Shown: positions 17,805-26,963 of the stretch, one piece after another
Layout: each line of letters starts with the position of its first letter
How positions within the stretch are numbered: the first letter of the stretch is position 1
NCBI GenBank assembly: GCA_025361485.1
Contig: JANYLA010000138.1
Location: 1 to 35,441 of the forward strand
DNA length: 35,441 nucleotides
Direction of reading: 5' to 3'
Origin: Bacteroidales bacterium
GTDB lineage: Bacteria; Bacteroidota; Bacteroidia; Bacteroidales; Tenuifilaceae
Position numbers and translations under genes: made by a program
Notes under the pieces: generated by a model
Told to the model about the DNA's origin: nothing
What the model saw: the letters and a program-made list of their open reading frames with translations, nothing else
The model's database searches: none

Positions 17805-18416
17805 ATGAAAATCATTTGCATTGGACTTAACTACATGGATCATATCAGGGAGATGAATAATCCAATTCCTGAGGTTCCTGTTTTTTTTCTTAAACCCGAT
17901 TCTAGTATAATCAGAAATAACAAACCATTTTTCTACCCGGATTTTACCAAAGATTTACACTATGAACTTGAGGTAGTTCTTAAGATTAATCGTTTAGGCA
18001 GGAATATAAGCGAGAAATTCGCACACCGCTACTTTAGTGAAATAGGGCTTGGCATTGACTTTACGGCTCGCGATCTTCAGCGAATTTGTAAGGATAAAGG
18101 TATGCCGTGGGAGATGGCGAAAGCATTTGATGGCTCTGCACCAATAAGCGAATTTGTTCCAAAAGATAAGTTTGCAGATTTGAACAAGATTAAGTTTAAA
18201 CTTGAAAAAAATGATGTGATTGTCCAAAATGGCAATACGACAGACCTAGTATTTACCTTTGATCGAATAATTTCATACGTATCGAAATTCATCACGCTAA
18301 GAACTGGTGATTTAATCTTTACTGGAACTCCGGTTGGTGTTGGTCCCGTTAAAATTGGTGACAGGCTTAAAGGCTACTTAGAAAATGAGCTGATGCTTGA
18401 CTTCTTCATCAAATAG
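17805..18416 (+). CDS. Fumarylacetoacetate hydrolase family protein
   Basis: A 203-residue FAH-fold protein, the size of FAHD1-type acylpyruvases. The metal site shows LHYELEVVLK (Glu 54, Glu 56). FTARDLQR, GMPWEMAKAFDGSAP, and the C-terminal FTGTPVGVGPVKIGDRL are family features. It should hydrolyse a C-C bond in an acylpyruvate or decarboxylate oxaloacetate; the exact substrate is not determined. A TATATTTG box (17777-17784) lies 20 bp upstream, so it may have its own promoter besides read-through from PAP2. It overlaps the convergent flavoprotein gene by 8 bp (18409-18416). Confidence 0.88.
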   Translation: MKIICIGLNYMDHIREMNNPIPEVPVFFLKPDSSIIRNNKPFFYPDFTKDLHYELEVVLKINRLGRNISEKFAHRYFSEIGLGIDFTARDLQRICKDKGMPWEMAKAFDGSAPISEFVPKDKFADLNKIKFKLEKNDVIVQNGNTTDLVFTFDRIISYVSKFITLRTGDLIFTGTPVGVGPVKIGDRLKGYLENELMLDFFIK

Positions 18417-19683
18417 ATTCAAGTGCTTGTTTTGCAGATGAGTCGCCTGCTAACCATCCTGTAGAGAACGCAATCTGAAGATTGTAACCACCGGTATTTC
18501 CATCAACATCAATTACCTCTCCTGCAAAGTAGAGGTTTTTAACAATTTTCGATTCCATCGTTTTGGGGTTAATCTCTTTTATTGATATCCCACCTGCAGT
18601 AATAATCGCTTCGTTCCACCCTCTATAGCCGGTTACGTCAAATCTAAAGTCTTTTAAGAGATTTATAAGAGATTTCTTTTCTGCACCATTCAGCTGATTA
18701 ACAGGTTTTAATGGACTTATTTTTAAAATATCAATAAAAACATCGATAAGTAAAGAGGGTAGGAGCAGCTTAAGCAACGTTTTTACATCCTTTTTTCCAA
18801 GTTCGATGATATCTCTTTGTAATCGGCTTTCAAGCTTTTGATGATCGAGTGCAGGTTTAAGATCTATAGAAATTTCAACCTTCTTTCCAGCTATTTTTGA
18901 ATCAACAATAAATCTACTCAATCGCAGGATAATCGGACCATCTAACCCGTAATCCGTAAAATTGGCTTCGCCAAACTCGCTCGCACTTTTCTTTCCATCA
19001 ATCCAAAGGGTTGCTGAAATATTTCGAAGATCAATCCCAATGGCCGATTTGTATACCTGTTTTGTTTCAATTCCAACTAGCGATGGGCGTAAACTCACAA
19101 TTTTATGCCCTGCAATTTCCGCAAATTTATAGCCATCACCGGTTGAGCCTGTTGCAGGGTATGACTTACCTCCAGTAGCAATAATAACACATTTACAGTT
19201 TATCGATTCTGCGATACCTGATTTTGAGTTAATTACTTTAACTCCGTTAACAACATTATTTTCAATAATAAACCCTTCAACTTGAGAGTGATTTATTATC
19301 TCAACTCCATTTTTCTTCGCCCAATTTACTAATGCTTCGGCTACATCCCATGCTTTTTCACTTACTGGAAATACCCGTTCGCCACGTTCAGTTTTTGTGG
19401 CTACGCCATTCTGCTCAAGGAGGTCAATTATATCTTGATTAAAGAAGGCGCCAAATGCTTGACGTAAAAATCTAGGTTCAGGAGAAATTTCTTTTAGATA
19501 ATCTTCTAAGAGCTTCATGCTAGTTATATTGCAGCGCCCTTTGCCTGTAATCCGGAGTTTACGGGCTGGCTTTTCCATCTTCTCAAGCAGAACAACTTTT
19601 GCTCCAAGCATGGCTGCTCTTCCAGCAGCAATTAGTCCAGCTGGACCTGCACCAATCACGGCAACATCGTAAGCGTTTTTCAA
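18409..19683 (-). CDS. HI0933/BaiN-family FAD-dependent oxidoreductase
   Basis: A 424-residue flavoprotein. The N-terminal dinucleotide fold shows AVIGAGPAGLIAAGRAA, followed by EKPARKLRITGKGRCNIT. The C-terminal FAD contact is AGEVIDVDGNTGGYNLQIA. This is the HI0933/YhiN group, which includes BaiN and other enzymes of poorly known substrate. It is the second gene of a minus-strand pair, 26 bp after the HD-domain gene. The 3' end overlaps the FAH gene; no hairpin separates them. Confidence 0.9.
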   Translation of the reverse strand: MKNAYDVAVIGAGPAGLIAAGRAAMLGAKVVLLEKMEKPARKLRITGKGRCNITSMKLLEDYLKEISPEPRFLRQAFGAFFNQDIIDLLEQNGVATKTERGERVFPVSEKAWDVAEALVNWAKKNGVEIINHSQVEGFIIENNVVNGVKVINSKSGIAESINCKCVIIATGGKSYPATGSTGDGYKFAEIAGHKIVSLRPSLVGIETKQVYKSAIGIDLRNISATLWIDGKKSASEFGEANFTDYGLDGPIILRLSRFIVDSKIAGKKVEISIDLKPALDHQKLESRLQRDIIELGKKDVKTLLKLLLPSLLIDVFIDILKISPLKPVNQLNGAEKKSLINLLKDFRFDVTGYRGWNEAIITAGGISIKEINPKTMESKIVKNLYFAGEVIDVDGNTGGYNLQIAFSTGWLAGDSSAKQALESI

Positions 19684-19709
19684 AATATCTATTTTAAGTG
19701 AATTGATAA

Positions 19710-20570
19710 CTATTCGAGAAGTAGTGCAGATGTAACTTCGAGTTCATTCCGGAGTTTGCTGAAATATCCTAATGCGTAACCTTTCGAATTTTTTTGCAGC
19801 GTCTCTTCAATGGTTTCGTTAATTCCTAATTGCCGCTGGATAAGGCAATCCTTTAGCACTCTAAATACTTCCAATTGGCTATCCTGAATGGTTGATTCTT
19901 GATAGAATAAGGAGCCAAGGTCTGAGAAGAAGTCGTAAGTCTCTTTATATCTGAATTTTTGCTTGTCAGAATATTTATGTAAACCCGAATAGGTATTGAG
20001 GAAATTTGTAAAACGATTTCGCAGATTAACGGTAACTTTCTTAGGTATCTCCCTATCGGGAATTCCTCTTTTAAGGTAAATCTCAGTATACCTAAATACA
20101 CCTATGTAACCTAATGCATCAAGGTCATCTGCTGCAGATACCAGGCTCAGAATGGATTTCATGGTGTAGTGAGTGGATACTGCGGCTATTTTTTTTGATT
20201 TATCATCGTGTTTCTCAATTGCATCAAGCACTTCCTCCAAATCAGGAACTTTTAAATGTTTGTTTTGATTAAAGAAATTTTCGCATAATTTACGACCAAG
20301 ATACCCATGCTTTTCGCCCACATCAAGGGTTAATCCTGTATCATGAAAAAAACATGCTACAATTGCCTTATCAATTGTATCGTGCGTAGCTTTTATACCT
20401 GCTTTATGGAGTTCAATAATTAGTCCTCGGCAATGCAACCAGACCCTTAAATGGTGCTCTGCATCGTGAGATGGAAGGTGAGTTTTTTTAAATAGAAATT
20501 TACAATGCTTATATAATGGTTTAAGCCATATTTGTTCGGAACTGTTAATTTTTTCGAGTAGTAATTCCAT
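19710..20570 (-). CDS. HD-domain metal-dependent phosphohydrolase
   Basis: A 286-residue HD-superfamily protein. It has HDAEHHLRVWLHC near the N-terminus (His 39/40), the HD doublet in ACFFHDTGL (His 76, Asp 77) and SAADDLDALG (about 146-154), in the order expected for a metal-binding HD site. There is no signal peptide. HD proteins hydrolyse phosphate esters, often nucleotides, but the substrate is unknown. It heads the minus operon with the flavoprotein gene. It lies 97 bp downstream of the HTH gene and is separated from it by a hairpin terminator. Confidence 0.82.
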   Translation of the reverse strand: MELLLEKINSSEQIWLKPLYKHCKFLFKKTHLPSHDAEHHLRVWLHCRGLIIELHKAGIKATHDTIDKAIVACFFHDTGLTLDVGEKHGYLGRKLCENFFNQNKHLKVPDLEEVLDAIEKHDDKSKKIAAVSTHYTMKSILSLVSAADDLDALGYIGVFRYTEIYLKRGIPDREIPKKVTVNLRNRFTNFLNTYSGLHKYSDKQKFRYKETYDFFSDLGSLFYQESTIQDSQLEVFRVLKDCLIQRQLGINETIEETLQKNSKGYALGYFSKLRNELEVTSALLLE

Positions 20571-20613
20571 TAAATTCAGTAAGTTGATTCAACGAGCCAA
20601 TTTCGTAAAAAAT

Positions 20614-20645
20614 AAAAAGCAGGACAATCTTTTATCCTGCTTTTT
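20614..20645. terminator. Terminator after the small HTH gene
   Basis: An 11-bp perfect stem (20614-20624 with 20635-20645) with a 10-nt loop and flanking A and T runs. It ends transcription of the minus-strand HTH gene before the HD-domain gene. Confidence 0.88.
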
Positions 20646-20667
20646 TATTTAATTGATAAAAAGTTTT

Positions 20668-20928
20668 CTACACTAATTCCCCCGACTTTGCAATAAGTTC
20701 CGATGCTAAATCGAGAATAGTAGTATCATCTAATGTAACAACGCCCCCATCAGGTCCTTGTTCAACGTGAAAACCAACAGCACCGCCTTTTTCGTAATTC
20801 GTGCCTCCAAAATAATTCCGTACAGTTTCAACATTCACGTTTAATTTGTCTGCAATTGTTTGCATACTTCCGGCAGGAAGATTGTCTTTAATCCTCCTTA
20901 GCTCATTAAATGTTATTAGTTTGGTCAT
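20668..20928 (-). CDS. Small helix-turn-helix DNA-binding protein
   Basis: An 86-residue protein. Residues about 5-40 form a helix-turn-helix (ITFNELRRIKDNLPAG, MQTIADKLNVNVETVRNYF) that resembles a DNA-binding domain, followed by a short strand-rich tail (GFHVEQGPDGGVVTLDD) and a C-terminal helix. Proteins with this plan are, from memory, widespread in Bacteroidota and poorly studied. It is monocistronic: a hairpin terminator follows, and a 278-bp non-coding stretch lies upstream. No perfect -7 box was found; TATATTTA lies on the minus strand near 20965. Confidence 0.75.
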   Translation of the reverse strand: MTKLITFNELRRIKDNLPAGSMQTIADKLNVNVETVRNYFGGTNYEKGGAVGFHVEQGPDGGVVTLDDTTILDLASELIAKSGELV

Positions 20929-21206
20929 ATTTACTAAGATTTTTAAGATGGCATTTGTGGTTTAAATATATAAAATGCAATTTGGAATTAAAAATTATTT
21001 AATGTTTACTTAACGTTAAAGTTATTAACCGTTTCTGTATTAATTATTCCGGTTGAAAATATTGGTCAAAATAAATGATTTTCTATATATCTTAAACGAT
21101 TCAAAATAGGTATTGTTTGCTTAATAGTTTTAATTTTTATTAAAACTCTAAAATGAAAAGTATGCTGAATTCCTATATTTGATGAATAAGATAATACCGA
21201 TGTGAT
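20929..21206. other. Intergenic divergent region
   Basis: This 278-bp AT-rich spacer separates the divergent HTH and HAD genes. It contains no ORF with coding character, no repeat and no clear hairpin. A -7-like TATATTTG (21174-21181) on the plus strand precedes the HAD gene; no -33 TTG stands at the right distance. Confidence 0.6.
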
Positions 21207-22034
21207 ATGCTGAGAATGGTTGTTACTGATTTAGATGGTACCTTATTGAATAGCGATGGACTTGCAGATAAGCCCAATATTGATACGCTGGAGAATTTAG
21301 CTGAACACGGCATTGTTAGAGTAATAGCCACTGGACGCTCTTTGTTTTCAGTTAATAAGGTTATTGCTGATGATTTCCCAGTGGATTATATTATTTTCTC
21401 TTCGGGTGCAGGTGTAATCAGATGGAGCGATAAACAGATTATCCATCAACGTCAGCTGAGTCAGCCTGAAACTCAAAATGTAATCAATGAATTCATCGAA
21501 CTTGGCTTAGATTTTATGGTTCATGATACCATTCCGCATAATCACTTCTTTTATTATCATACAATATCTAATCATAATTCTGATTTTTATAGGAGAATTG
21601 AGATTTATAAAGCGTTCTGTAGTCCATATATCTCGGGTGTTGAATTCCCGAATGGTTCAACTCAGCTATTGGCTGTACTGCCCAATAATCCGGATTTGTT
21701 TTACGCGTTAAGTGTTAAATTCCCTGATTTAAAGATTATTCGTACTACCTCGCCACTCGATGGAGATTCAATTTGGATGGAGGTTTTTCCTCTTGATGTT
21801 TCTAAAGCTTATGGAATTAGTTGGCTTTGTTCCAAAGAAGTATTGTGTGATATAAAAGAAGTTATTTCCATAGGTAACGACTTCAACGATTTGGATATGC
21901 TTGAGTTAACTGATATTTCATATGTTGTCTCAAATGCTCCGAATGAGTTTCTGGCTCGTTTTAAGATGGTTCCATCGAATGATGAGAACGGATTCTCAGT
22001 GGCAGTAAACGATGCTTTTGCTAACTTTCAATAA
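21207..22034 (+). CDS. Cof-type HAD phosphatase
   Basis: A 275-residue HAD-superfamily hydrolase of the type with a C2 cap. Motif I is VVTDLDGTLLNSDG (nucleophile Asp 8), motif II IATGRS, motif III SKAYGISWL (Lys), motif IV ISIGNDFNDLDMLEL. These are the Cof/YbiV features; substrates are usually sugar phosphates. It is a stand-alone gene with a -7 box 26 bp upstream. It overlaps the convergent GNAT gene by 14 bp (22021-22034). Confidence 0.92.
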   Translation: MLRMVVTDLDGTLLNSDGLADKPNIDTLENLAEHGIVRVIATGRSLFSVNKVIADDFPVDYIIFSSGAGVIRWSDKQIIHQRQLSQPETQNVINEFIELGLDFMVHDTIPHNHFFYYHTISNHNSDFYRRIEIYKAFCSPYISGVEFPNGSTQLLAVLPNNPDLFYALSVKFPDLKIIRTTSPLDGDSIWMEVFPLDVSKAYGISWLCSKEVLCDIKEVISIGNDFNDLDMLELTDISYVVSNAPNEFLARFKMVPSNDENGFSVAVNDAFANFQ

Positions 22035-22458
22035 CTCCTAAATCCCGGATGATATAAACATCATAGTCGCCGAGGAAGGTGAATCCTAGTTTTTTGTAAA
22101 GTTCTATGGCTGCATGATTTTTCTTATGAACTTCAAGCTTAACTTGATACCCTTTCTGTTTCACAAATTTTAACGACTCCTTGGCTAGTCGTAATCCAAT
22201 TCCTTTACGTTGATATTCAGGGTGAACTCCAAAGTGATGCAGATGAATTCTTCTTCCATCAAAAGTCATCCACGAGGTGCCGATAACCTTTCCTTCAGAA
22301 TTCGCAGCCATCAGCATTTTACCTCCCATTCGAATACTCTGTTCAATGATTTCGAGATTATCGCCACGTAAGGTGTTGCCAAGATCAGTTAAACTCCAAA
22401 CCTCCATGAGTGCTTCAAAATCATTCGATTCAAAATCTCTAAAGGTAACGTTTTCCAT
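22021..22458 (-). CDS. GNAT family N-acetyltransferase
   Basis: A 145-residue protein spanning a whole GNAT fold. The acetyl-CoA site is HFGVHPEYQRKGIGLRLAKE (motif A, Q/RxxGxG/A) and the C-terminal part shows NHAAIELYKKLGFTFLGDY. The acceptor substrate is unknown. It follows mqnA by 17 bp in the same direction and is likely co-transcribed with it, though a link with menaquinone synthesis is not implied. Confidence 0.88.
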   Translation of the reverse strand: MENVTFRDFESNDFEALMEVWSLTDLGNTLRGDNLEIIEQSIRMGGKMLMAANSEGKVIGTSWMTFDGRRIHLHHFGVHPEYQRKGIGLRLAKESLKFVKQKGYQVKLEVHKKNHAAIELYKKLGFTFLGDYDVYIIRDLGVIES

Positions 22459-22475
22459 AGCTTAGTAAAATCATT

Positions 22476-23231
22476 TTATACTATACTCGCTAGGCTCCAA
22501 AAAAGTTTTAACCCTTTGCGTTTCTCTTTGGTGAGCTCAAACGAGATGTTATTCCGCAGATATTTTTCTGCCTCAATTTTGGATAAGCTTACAGGAGGGT
22601 AAAAATCGATTGATTCTTTAATGTTCTCAACACCTTTCCGTAGGGCTTTATTAAAGGTATCGATAAATGCGCTATCCATTTTTTTGTTCGCAGCCCACGC
22701 TGCAAAAACAAAGGGTAGCCCAGTTAATCTTATCCACTCTTCAGCAAGATCATACTTGTACTTAAAATTCGATTCATGATCAAACACCTTATCGCCAATG
22801 ATTACCAACCCATCGTAAGGGTCAATATCTTTTATGGTGTGCTCTTGGGTAAATGGATTCCATTCGGGGTTGATATTCCAAAGGTTGTGTGAAAGAACCT
22901 TTGCCAGAACCACTGATGTTCTTGATTGATAGTCAAGGTAAACCCTTTCTATAGATTCAACGGGTGAATTGCTCATCAAAACAACGGTTCTAACAGGGCC
23001 TTCAGCACCGATGCAAAAATCCGACACTATATTATATAAAGGTATACTTGGAATGGCTGCCACTGGAACCAACCCTAAATCAGCTTCACCGCTGATTACT
23101 TTTCTGGCACACTCAGCCGGATAGTCAAGGGCTAAATTGATATCATCCTTTATGCTTGTATGCTGTAACCCATATACAAAGGGAATAGTATTTAGGTAAG
23201 AAACTGCTGAAACGTTTAATTTATCAATCAT
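22476..23231 (-). CDS. mqnA: Chorismate dehydratase MqnA
   Basis: MqnA converts chorismate to 3-enolpyruvylbenzoate, the first step of the futalosine route to menaquinone. The 251-residue protein starts VSAVSYLNTIPFVYGL and has CARKVISGEADLGLVPVAAI, the periplasmic-binding-like fold typical of MqnA/MqnD. The signature SYLNT and VPVAAI segments set it apart from MqnD. Finding it means this organism probably uses the futalosine pathway; other mqn genes are not in the window. The downstream GNAT gene shares its transcript. Confidence 0.9.
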   Translation of the reverse strand: MIDKLNVSAVSYLNTIPFVYGLQHTSIKDDINLALDYPAECARKVISGEADLGLVPVAAIPSIPLYNIVSDFCIGAEGPVRTVVLMSNSPVESIERVYLDYQSRTSVVLAKVLSHNLWNINPEWNPFTQEHTIKDIDPYDGLVIIGDKVFDHESNFKYKYDLAEEWIRLTGLPFVFAAWAANKKMDSAFIDTFNKALRKGVENIKESIDFYPPVSLSKIEAEKYLRNNISFELTKEKRKGLKLFWSLASIV

Positions 23232-23635
23232 TTTTTAATCTTTAGGAAACTAAACAAATCCTGTTCGGGTTAGTTTAACCAATAACCCACGAATTTAGTA
23301 AAAACAGGTTAATAGTCTTTTCAGTATCGATAAATAATCAGTAAATGTAGCAATTCACCACAGAGACACAGAGTTCACGGAGTTTTTATTTGGATTAATC
23401 CATTATTCTTTTCTTAGAAAAACCTTGAACCAAACGGTTGAACTCTTATGTGAAAAGTGCCAAAAGTATATTTTCTTGTAGAATTTTTCTGTGCTTCTCC
23501 GTGTTCTCTGTATCTCCGTGGTTTTTCTTTTTCTTCACTTCTAAAGAAAATTACAAAAAGGCAATCTAAAATCCCTAATATTAGCAATTTTCAAGGGTTG
23601 TTTATTAACTTTGGCTTTGATTAAATTTATCACCT
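23232..23635. other. Non-coding region with a dispersed repeat pair
   Basis: This 404-bp spacer between divergent mqnA and purB has no gene. Its middle contains an imperfect inverted repeat of the CACAGAGACACAGAG type, described separately. A TAACTTTG box (23606-23613) lies 22 bp before the purB ATG. Confidence 0.7.
23356..23523. repeat. Inverted pair of CACAGAGACACAGAG-type repeats
   Basis: The arms are 23356-23382 (caccacagagacacagag, then ttcacggag) and 23497-23523 in opposite orientation (about 22 of 27 matches). They enclose 114 bp with no ORF. The purine-rich CACAGAGACACAGAG family is, from memory, a dispersed intergenic repeat in several phyla. A related set lies at 35009-35123. Confidence 0.65.
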
Positions 23636-24982
23636 ATGAACTTAACTCAGCTAACGGCAATTTCACCTATCGATGGTCGGTATCGCAATAAAGTCGAAGA
23701 GTTGTCCTCCTACTTTTCGGAGTTCGCATTGATTAAGTATCGAGTTTATGTTGAGGTTGAATACTTTATTGCATTGTGCAATATTCCTCTCGAACAGCTT
23801 AAGCCAGTTGATTTATCAGTATATGAAAGCATTCGAAAAATCTATTTGGATTTCTCGGTTGAGGATGCAAATCGAATTAAGGATATAGAGAGCACAACTA
23901 ATCACGATGTAAAGGCGGTGGAGTATTTCCTAAAGGAGAAATTCGATCAGTTAGGTTTGCTTAGATTTAAAGAGTTTATTCATTTTGGTTTAACCTCTCA
24001 GGATATTAATAATACAGCATTCCCCCTAATGATGAGGGATTCATTGAATGAGGTTTATTATCACTCACTCACTCAAATTATAGACAAGCTAAAGCACCAA
24101 TCAATCGAATGGCTACCTATTCCGATGCTTGCTCGAACCCATGGGCAACCAGCATCACCAACATCATTGGGTAAGGAGATAAGAGTATTTGTTGAACGTT
24201 TAGAAATTCAGCTGAAGCAGCTTAAAGCAATACCTTTCTCTGCTAAATTTGGAGGTGCTACCGGAAATTTTAATGCACATCATATAGCTTATCCCAAGGT
24301 TGATTGGGTTCAATTTGCTAACGGTTTTGTGAACAAAACCCTTGGTTTATACCGTTCGCAAACAACAACTCAGATTGAGCACTACGATAATCTTGCAGCA
24401 CAGTTCGATTGTTTAAAAAGGATTAACACAATTCTTATCGATTTTAGTCGGGATATGTGGACCTATATATCGATGGAATATTTCAAGCAAAAAATTAAAA
24501 AGGGAGAAGTGGGTTCATCTGCTATGCCTCATAAAGTAAACCCGATTGATTTTGAGAATGCTGAAGGAAACTTTGGGATGGCGAATGCACTTCTTGAACA
24601 TCTATCAGCAAAACTTCCAATCTCTCGCCTTCAGCGCGATTTAACGGATAGCACAGTAATGCGAAATCTTGGCGTACCCATTGCTCATTCATTAATTTCC
24701 TTCAAATCATTGCTTAAGGGGATTGATAAACTTCTACTTAACATTGATGCTATTAATGCTGATTTAGACAAAAATTGGAGTGTGGTTGCCGAGGCAATTC
24801 AAACCGTTTTAAGAAGCGAAGGATATTCAAACCCTTATGAAGCATTAAAAGATTTGACAAGAACCAACAAGGTTTTGGTACATGAAGATATTATAAGGTT
24901 TATTGATAATCTCGATATTAAGCCTGATTTAAAGGACAGATTAAAAGAGATAACCCCCTTTAACTATACAGGGCTTTATTAG
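23636..24982 (+). CDS. purB: Adenylosuccinate lyase
   Basis: PurB performs two fumarate-releasing steps in purine synthesis. The 448-residue protein starts LTAISPIDGRYRN and has STTNHDVKAVEYF, FGLTSQDINNTAFPL, and the fumarase-family signature GSSAMPHKVNPIDFENAEGN at about residue 295. A DRYRN-like start and the length fit the family. It lies alone after the repeat region, with a likely -7 box TAACTTTG 22 bp upstream. A weakly spaced exporter gene follows. Confidence 0.97.
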   Translation: MNLTQLTAISPIDGRYRNKVEELSSYFSEFALIKYRVYVEVEYFIALCNIPLEQLKPVDLSVYESIRKIYLDFSVEDANRIKDIESTTNHDVKAVEYFLKEKFDQLGLLRFKEFIHFGLTSQDINNTAFPLMMRDSLNEVYYHSLTQIIDKLKHQSIEWLPIPMLARTHGQPASPTSLGKEIRVFVERLEIQLKQLKAIPFSAKFGGATGNFNAHHIAYPKVDWVQFANGFVNKTLGLYRSQTTTQIEHYDNLAAQFDCLKRINTILIDFSRDMWTYISMEYFKQKIKKGEVGSSAMPHKVNPIDFENAEGNFGMANALLEHLSAKLPISRLQRDLTDSTVMRNLGVPIAHSLISFKSLLKGIDKLLLNIDAINADLDKNWSVVAEAIQTVLRSEGYSNPYEALKDLTRTNKVLVHEDIIRFIDNLDIKPDLKDRLKEITPFNYTGLY

Positions 24983-25037
24983 GGTTTTTAGCGAATCATC
25001 CAATTAACTATGGTAATCCAATAGTAAGATTAATTTA

Positions 25038-25045
25038 TATCTTTG
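25038..25045 (+). promoter_or_regulatory. Likely -7 box of the ABC exporter gene
   Basis: TATCTTTG (25038-25045) lies 39 bp before the ATG at 25085. No TTG stands at a proper -33 distance, so this is a partial match only. Confidence 0.5.
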
Positions 25046-25084
25046 TTAAAATTTAAATAATTAACAATCCCTTAATTCATATAG

Positions 25085-26905
25085 ATGAAGAGATTTTTTA
25101 AAGTTTTTCGTTTCGTTTATCCCTATAAGTGGTATGCTATTGCTAATATTATTTGTAATATTTTAGGATCGCTTTTTGGATTAATCTCCCTAGTGTCAAT
25201 GATTCCTTTTTTGGGGATAATTTTCAAAACAGCCGATTTTGTTTCTACCAAGCCTGAGGCAACAACTTCGTTTTTAAGCAATATGAAGTATTCTTTTAGC
25301 ATGTTAATTAATAGTATTATTGCTGATTATGGTACTTCTACTGCCCTAATGTTTATCATTGCTATAGTTTTAGTAGGCTCCCTGTTAAAGAATCTTTTCA
25401 TTTACTTTTCCATGTGGTTTCTTTCTCCAGTTCGCACTGGCGTAGTAATGGATATAAGAAACGAACTTTTCCGAAAAATAATGGTACTTCCATTAGGCTA
25501 TTTTTCAGACGAAAAGAAGGGTGATATCATTAGTAAGATGACGAATGATGTTAATGAAGTGGAAGTATCGATAGTTCGCTCACTCGAGATGTTTTTTCGC
25601 GATCCCATTACAATAATTATATATTTAGTGTCACTAATTATAATGAGCCCTGGGTTAACACTTTTTGTTTTGATTCTTTTGCCAATCTCAGGTTTCATTA
25701 TCGGTAGGATTGGCAGAAATCTCCGCAAATCTTCTTTCAAAGGGCAAAAACGGATGGGGAATCTGCTCTCCATTCTAGAGGAAGCTTTAAGTGGGCTAAG
25801 AATTATTAAAGCCTTTAATGCTGAAGATAAGGTTACTAAAAAGTTTGAAAACACAAATAGTTTCTTTTCGCTGTTAATGATAAAGATGTCACGCAGACGT
25901 GATTTGGCTTCACCGGTAAGTGAGTTCTTAGGTACAATTGTGGTGGCTCTGGTACTTTGGTATGGTGGAACAATGATAATTAATGGAACGAGTTCGTTGA
26001 ATGGAGCAGGGTTAATTGTTTATGTTGCAATGTTCTATATGATCATTAATCCAGCAAAGTCTTTTTCAACAGCATACTTTAATATTATAAAGGGATTGGC
26101 TTCAGCTGATCGCATTGACTCGATACTTGGCGCTGAAACTAAGATAACAAATAGGGTAGACGCAAAAACTATTACAGGTTTTAATTCTTCTATTGAGTAT
26201 AAGAACGTTTGCTTTAAATATGAAGATACTTACGTTCTAAAAAATGTAAACCTAAAGATTGAAAAAGGAAAGACTATTGCTTTGGTGGGTCAATCAGGTT
26301 CTGGTAAAAGTACATTCGTTGATTTACTTCCAAGATTTTATGACATTGAAGAGGGGGAGATCCTAATTGACGGTGTAAATATCAAAGAGTTTACCCTCGA
26401 AAGTTTGCGTGCAATGATGGGAAACGTAAATCAAGAACCTATACTTTTTAACGATACATTCTATAATAATATAGCTTTTGGCCTTGATTCATCCTCCATG
26501 GAAGATGTAATCAGTGCTGCAAAGATTGCTAATGCCCATGATTTTATTATTACAACCTCTAATGGATACTATACTGGTATAGGCGATAGGGGGAATAAGA
26601 TGTCTGGGGGTCAAAGGCAAAGGGTTAGCATTGCCCGAGCAATGGTAAAGAACCCTCCCATTATGATTCTTGATGAGGCTACAAGCGCTTTGGATACCGA
26701 ATCGGAGAAACTGGTTCAGGATGCTATCGAGAATTTAATGATGCATCGTACGTCGGTTGTAATCGCTCATAGATTATCAACTGTTCGTAATGCTGATTTA
26801 ATATGTGTTTTTCACGAAGGTGAAATTGTAGAAAGAGGCAAGCATGAGGAGCTTATCACATTGAACGGTATTTATACTAAACTTTACAACCTGCAAACAT
26901 TATAA
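25085..26905 (+). CDS. MsbA-like ABC exporter (fused membrane and ATPase domains)
   Basis: A 606-residue ABC half-transporter with the membrane domain at about 1-340 (six helices) and the nucleotide-binding domain at about 370-606. Walker A is GQSGSGKST, the signature MSGGQRQRVSIARAM, Walker B MILDEATSALD, and the H-loop AHRLSTV. It should dimerise to export a lipid or peptide; MsbA, the lipid A flippase, is the closest well-known type, but the substrate cannot be proven from sequence. It is monocistronic, with a possible -7 box upstream and a hairpin terminator after it. Confidence 0.93.
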   Translation: MKRFFKVFRFVYPYKWYAIANIICNILGSLFGLISLVSMIPFLGIIFKTADFVSTKPEATTSFLSNMKYSFSMLINSIIADYGTSTALMFIIAIVLVGSLLKNLFIYFSMWFLSPVRTGVVMDIRNELFRKIMVLPLGYFSDEKKGDIISKMTNDVNEVEVSIVRSLEMFFRDPITIIIYLVSLIIMSPGLTLFVLILLPISGFIIGRIGRNLRKSSFKGQKRMGNLLSILEEALSGLRIIKAFNAEDKVTKKFENTNSFFSLLMIKMSRRRDLASPVSEFLGTIVVALVLWYGGTMIINGTSSLNGAGLIVYVAMFYMIINPAKSFSTAYFNIIKGLASADRIDSILGAETKITNRVDAKTITGFNSSIEYKNVCFKYEDTYVLKNVNLKIEKGKTIALVGQSGSGKSTFVDLLPRFYDIEEGEILIDGVNIKEFTLESLRAMMGNVNQEPILFNDTFYNNIAFGLDSSSMEDVISAAKIANAHDFIITTSNGYYTGIGDRGNKMSGGQRQRVSIARAMVKNPPIMILDEATSALDTESEKLVQDAIENLMMHRTSVVIAHRLSTVRNADLICVFHEGEIVERGKHEELITLNGIYTKLYNLQTL

Positions 26906-26924
26906 TTGCGAGGATACTGTGACT

Positions 26925-26962
26925 AAAAAAAGCGAAGATCGATTCGACCTTCGCTTTTTTTT
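26925..26962. terminator. Terminator after the ABC exporter gene
   Basis: A GCGAAG/CTTCGC stem within A and T runs (26925-26937 with 26949-26962) has an interior TCGA-rich hairpin. It resembles the hairpin at 27653-27682, including the shared ACCTTCG right arm followed by TTGCGGAGA. Confidence 0.85.
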
Positions 26963-26963
26963 A

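Noticed and set aside
23356-23523. CRISPR-like array from the CACAGAG repeats
   Set aside because: Only two inverted copies with 114 bp between them, with no regular spacers and no cas genes in the window.
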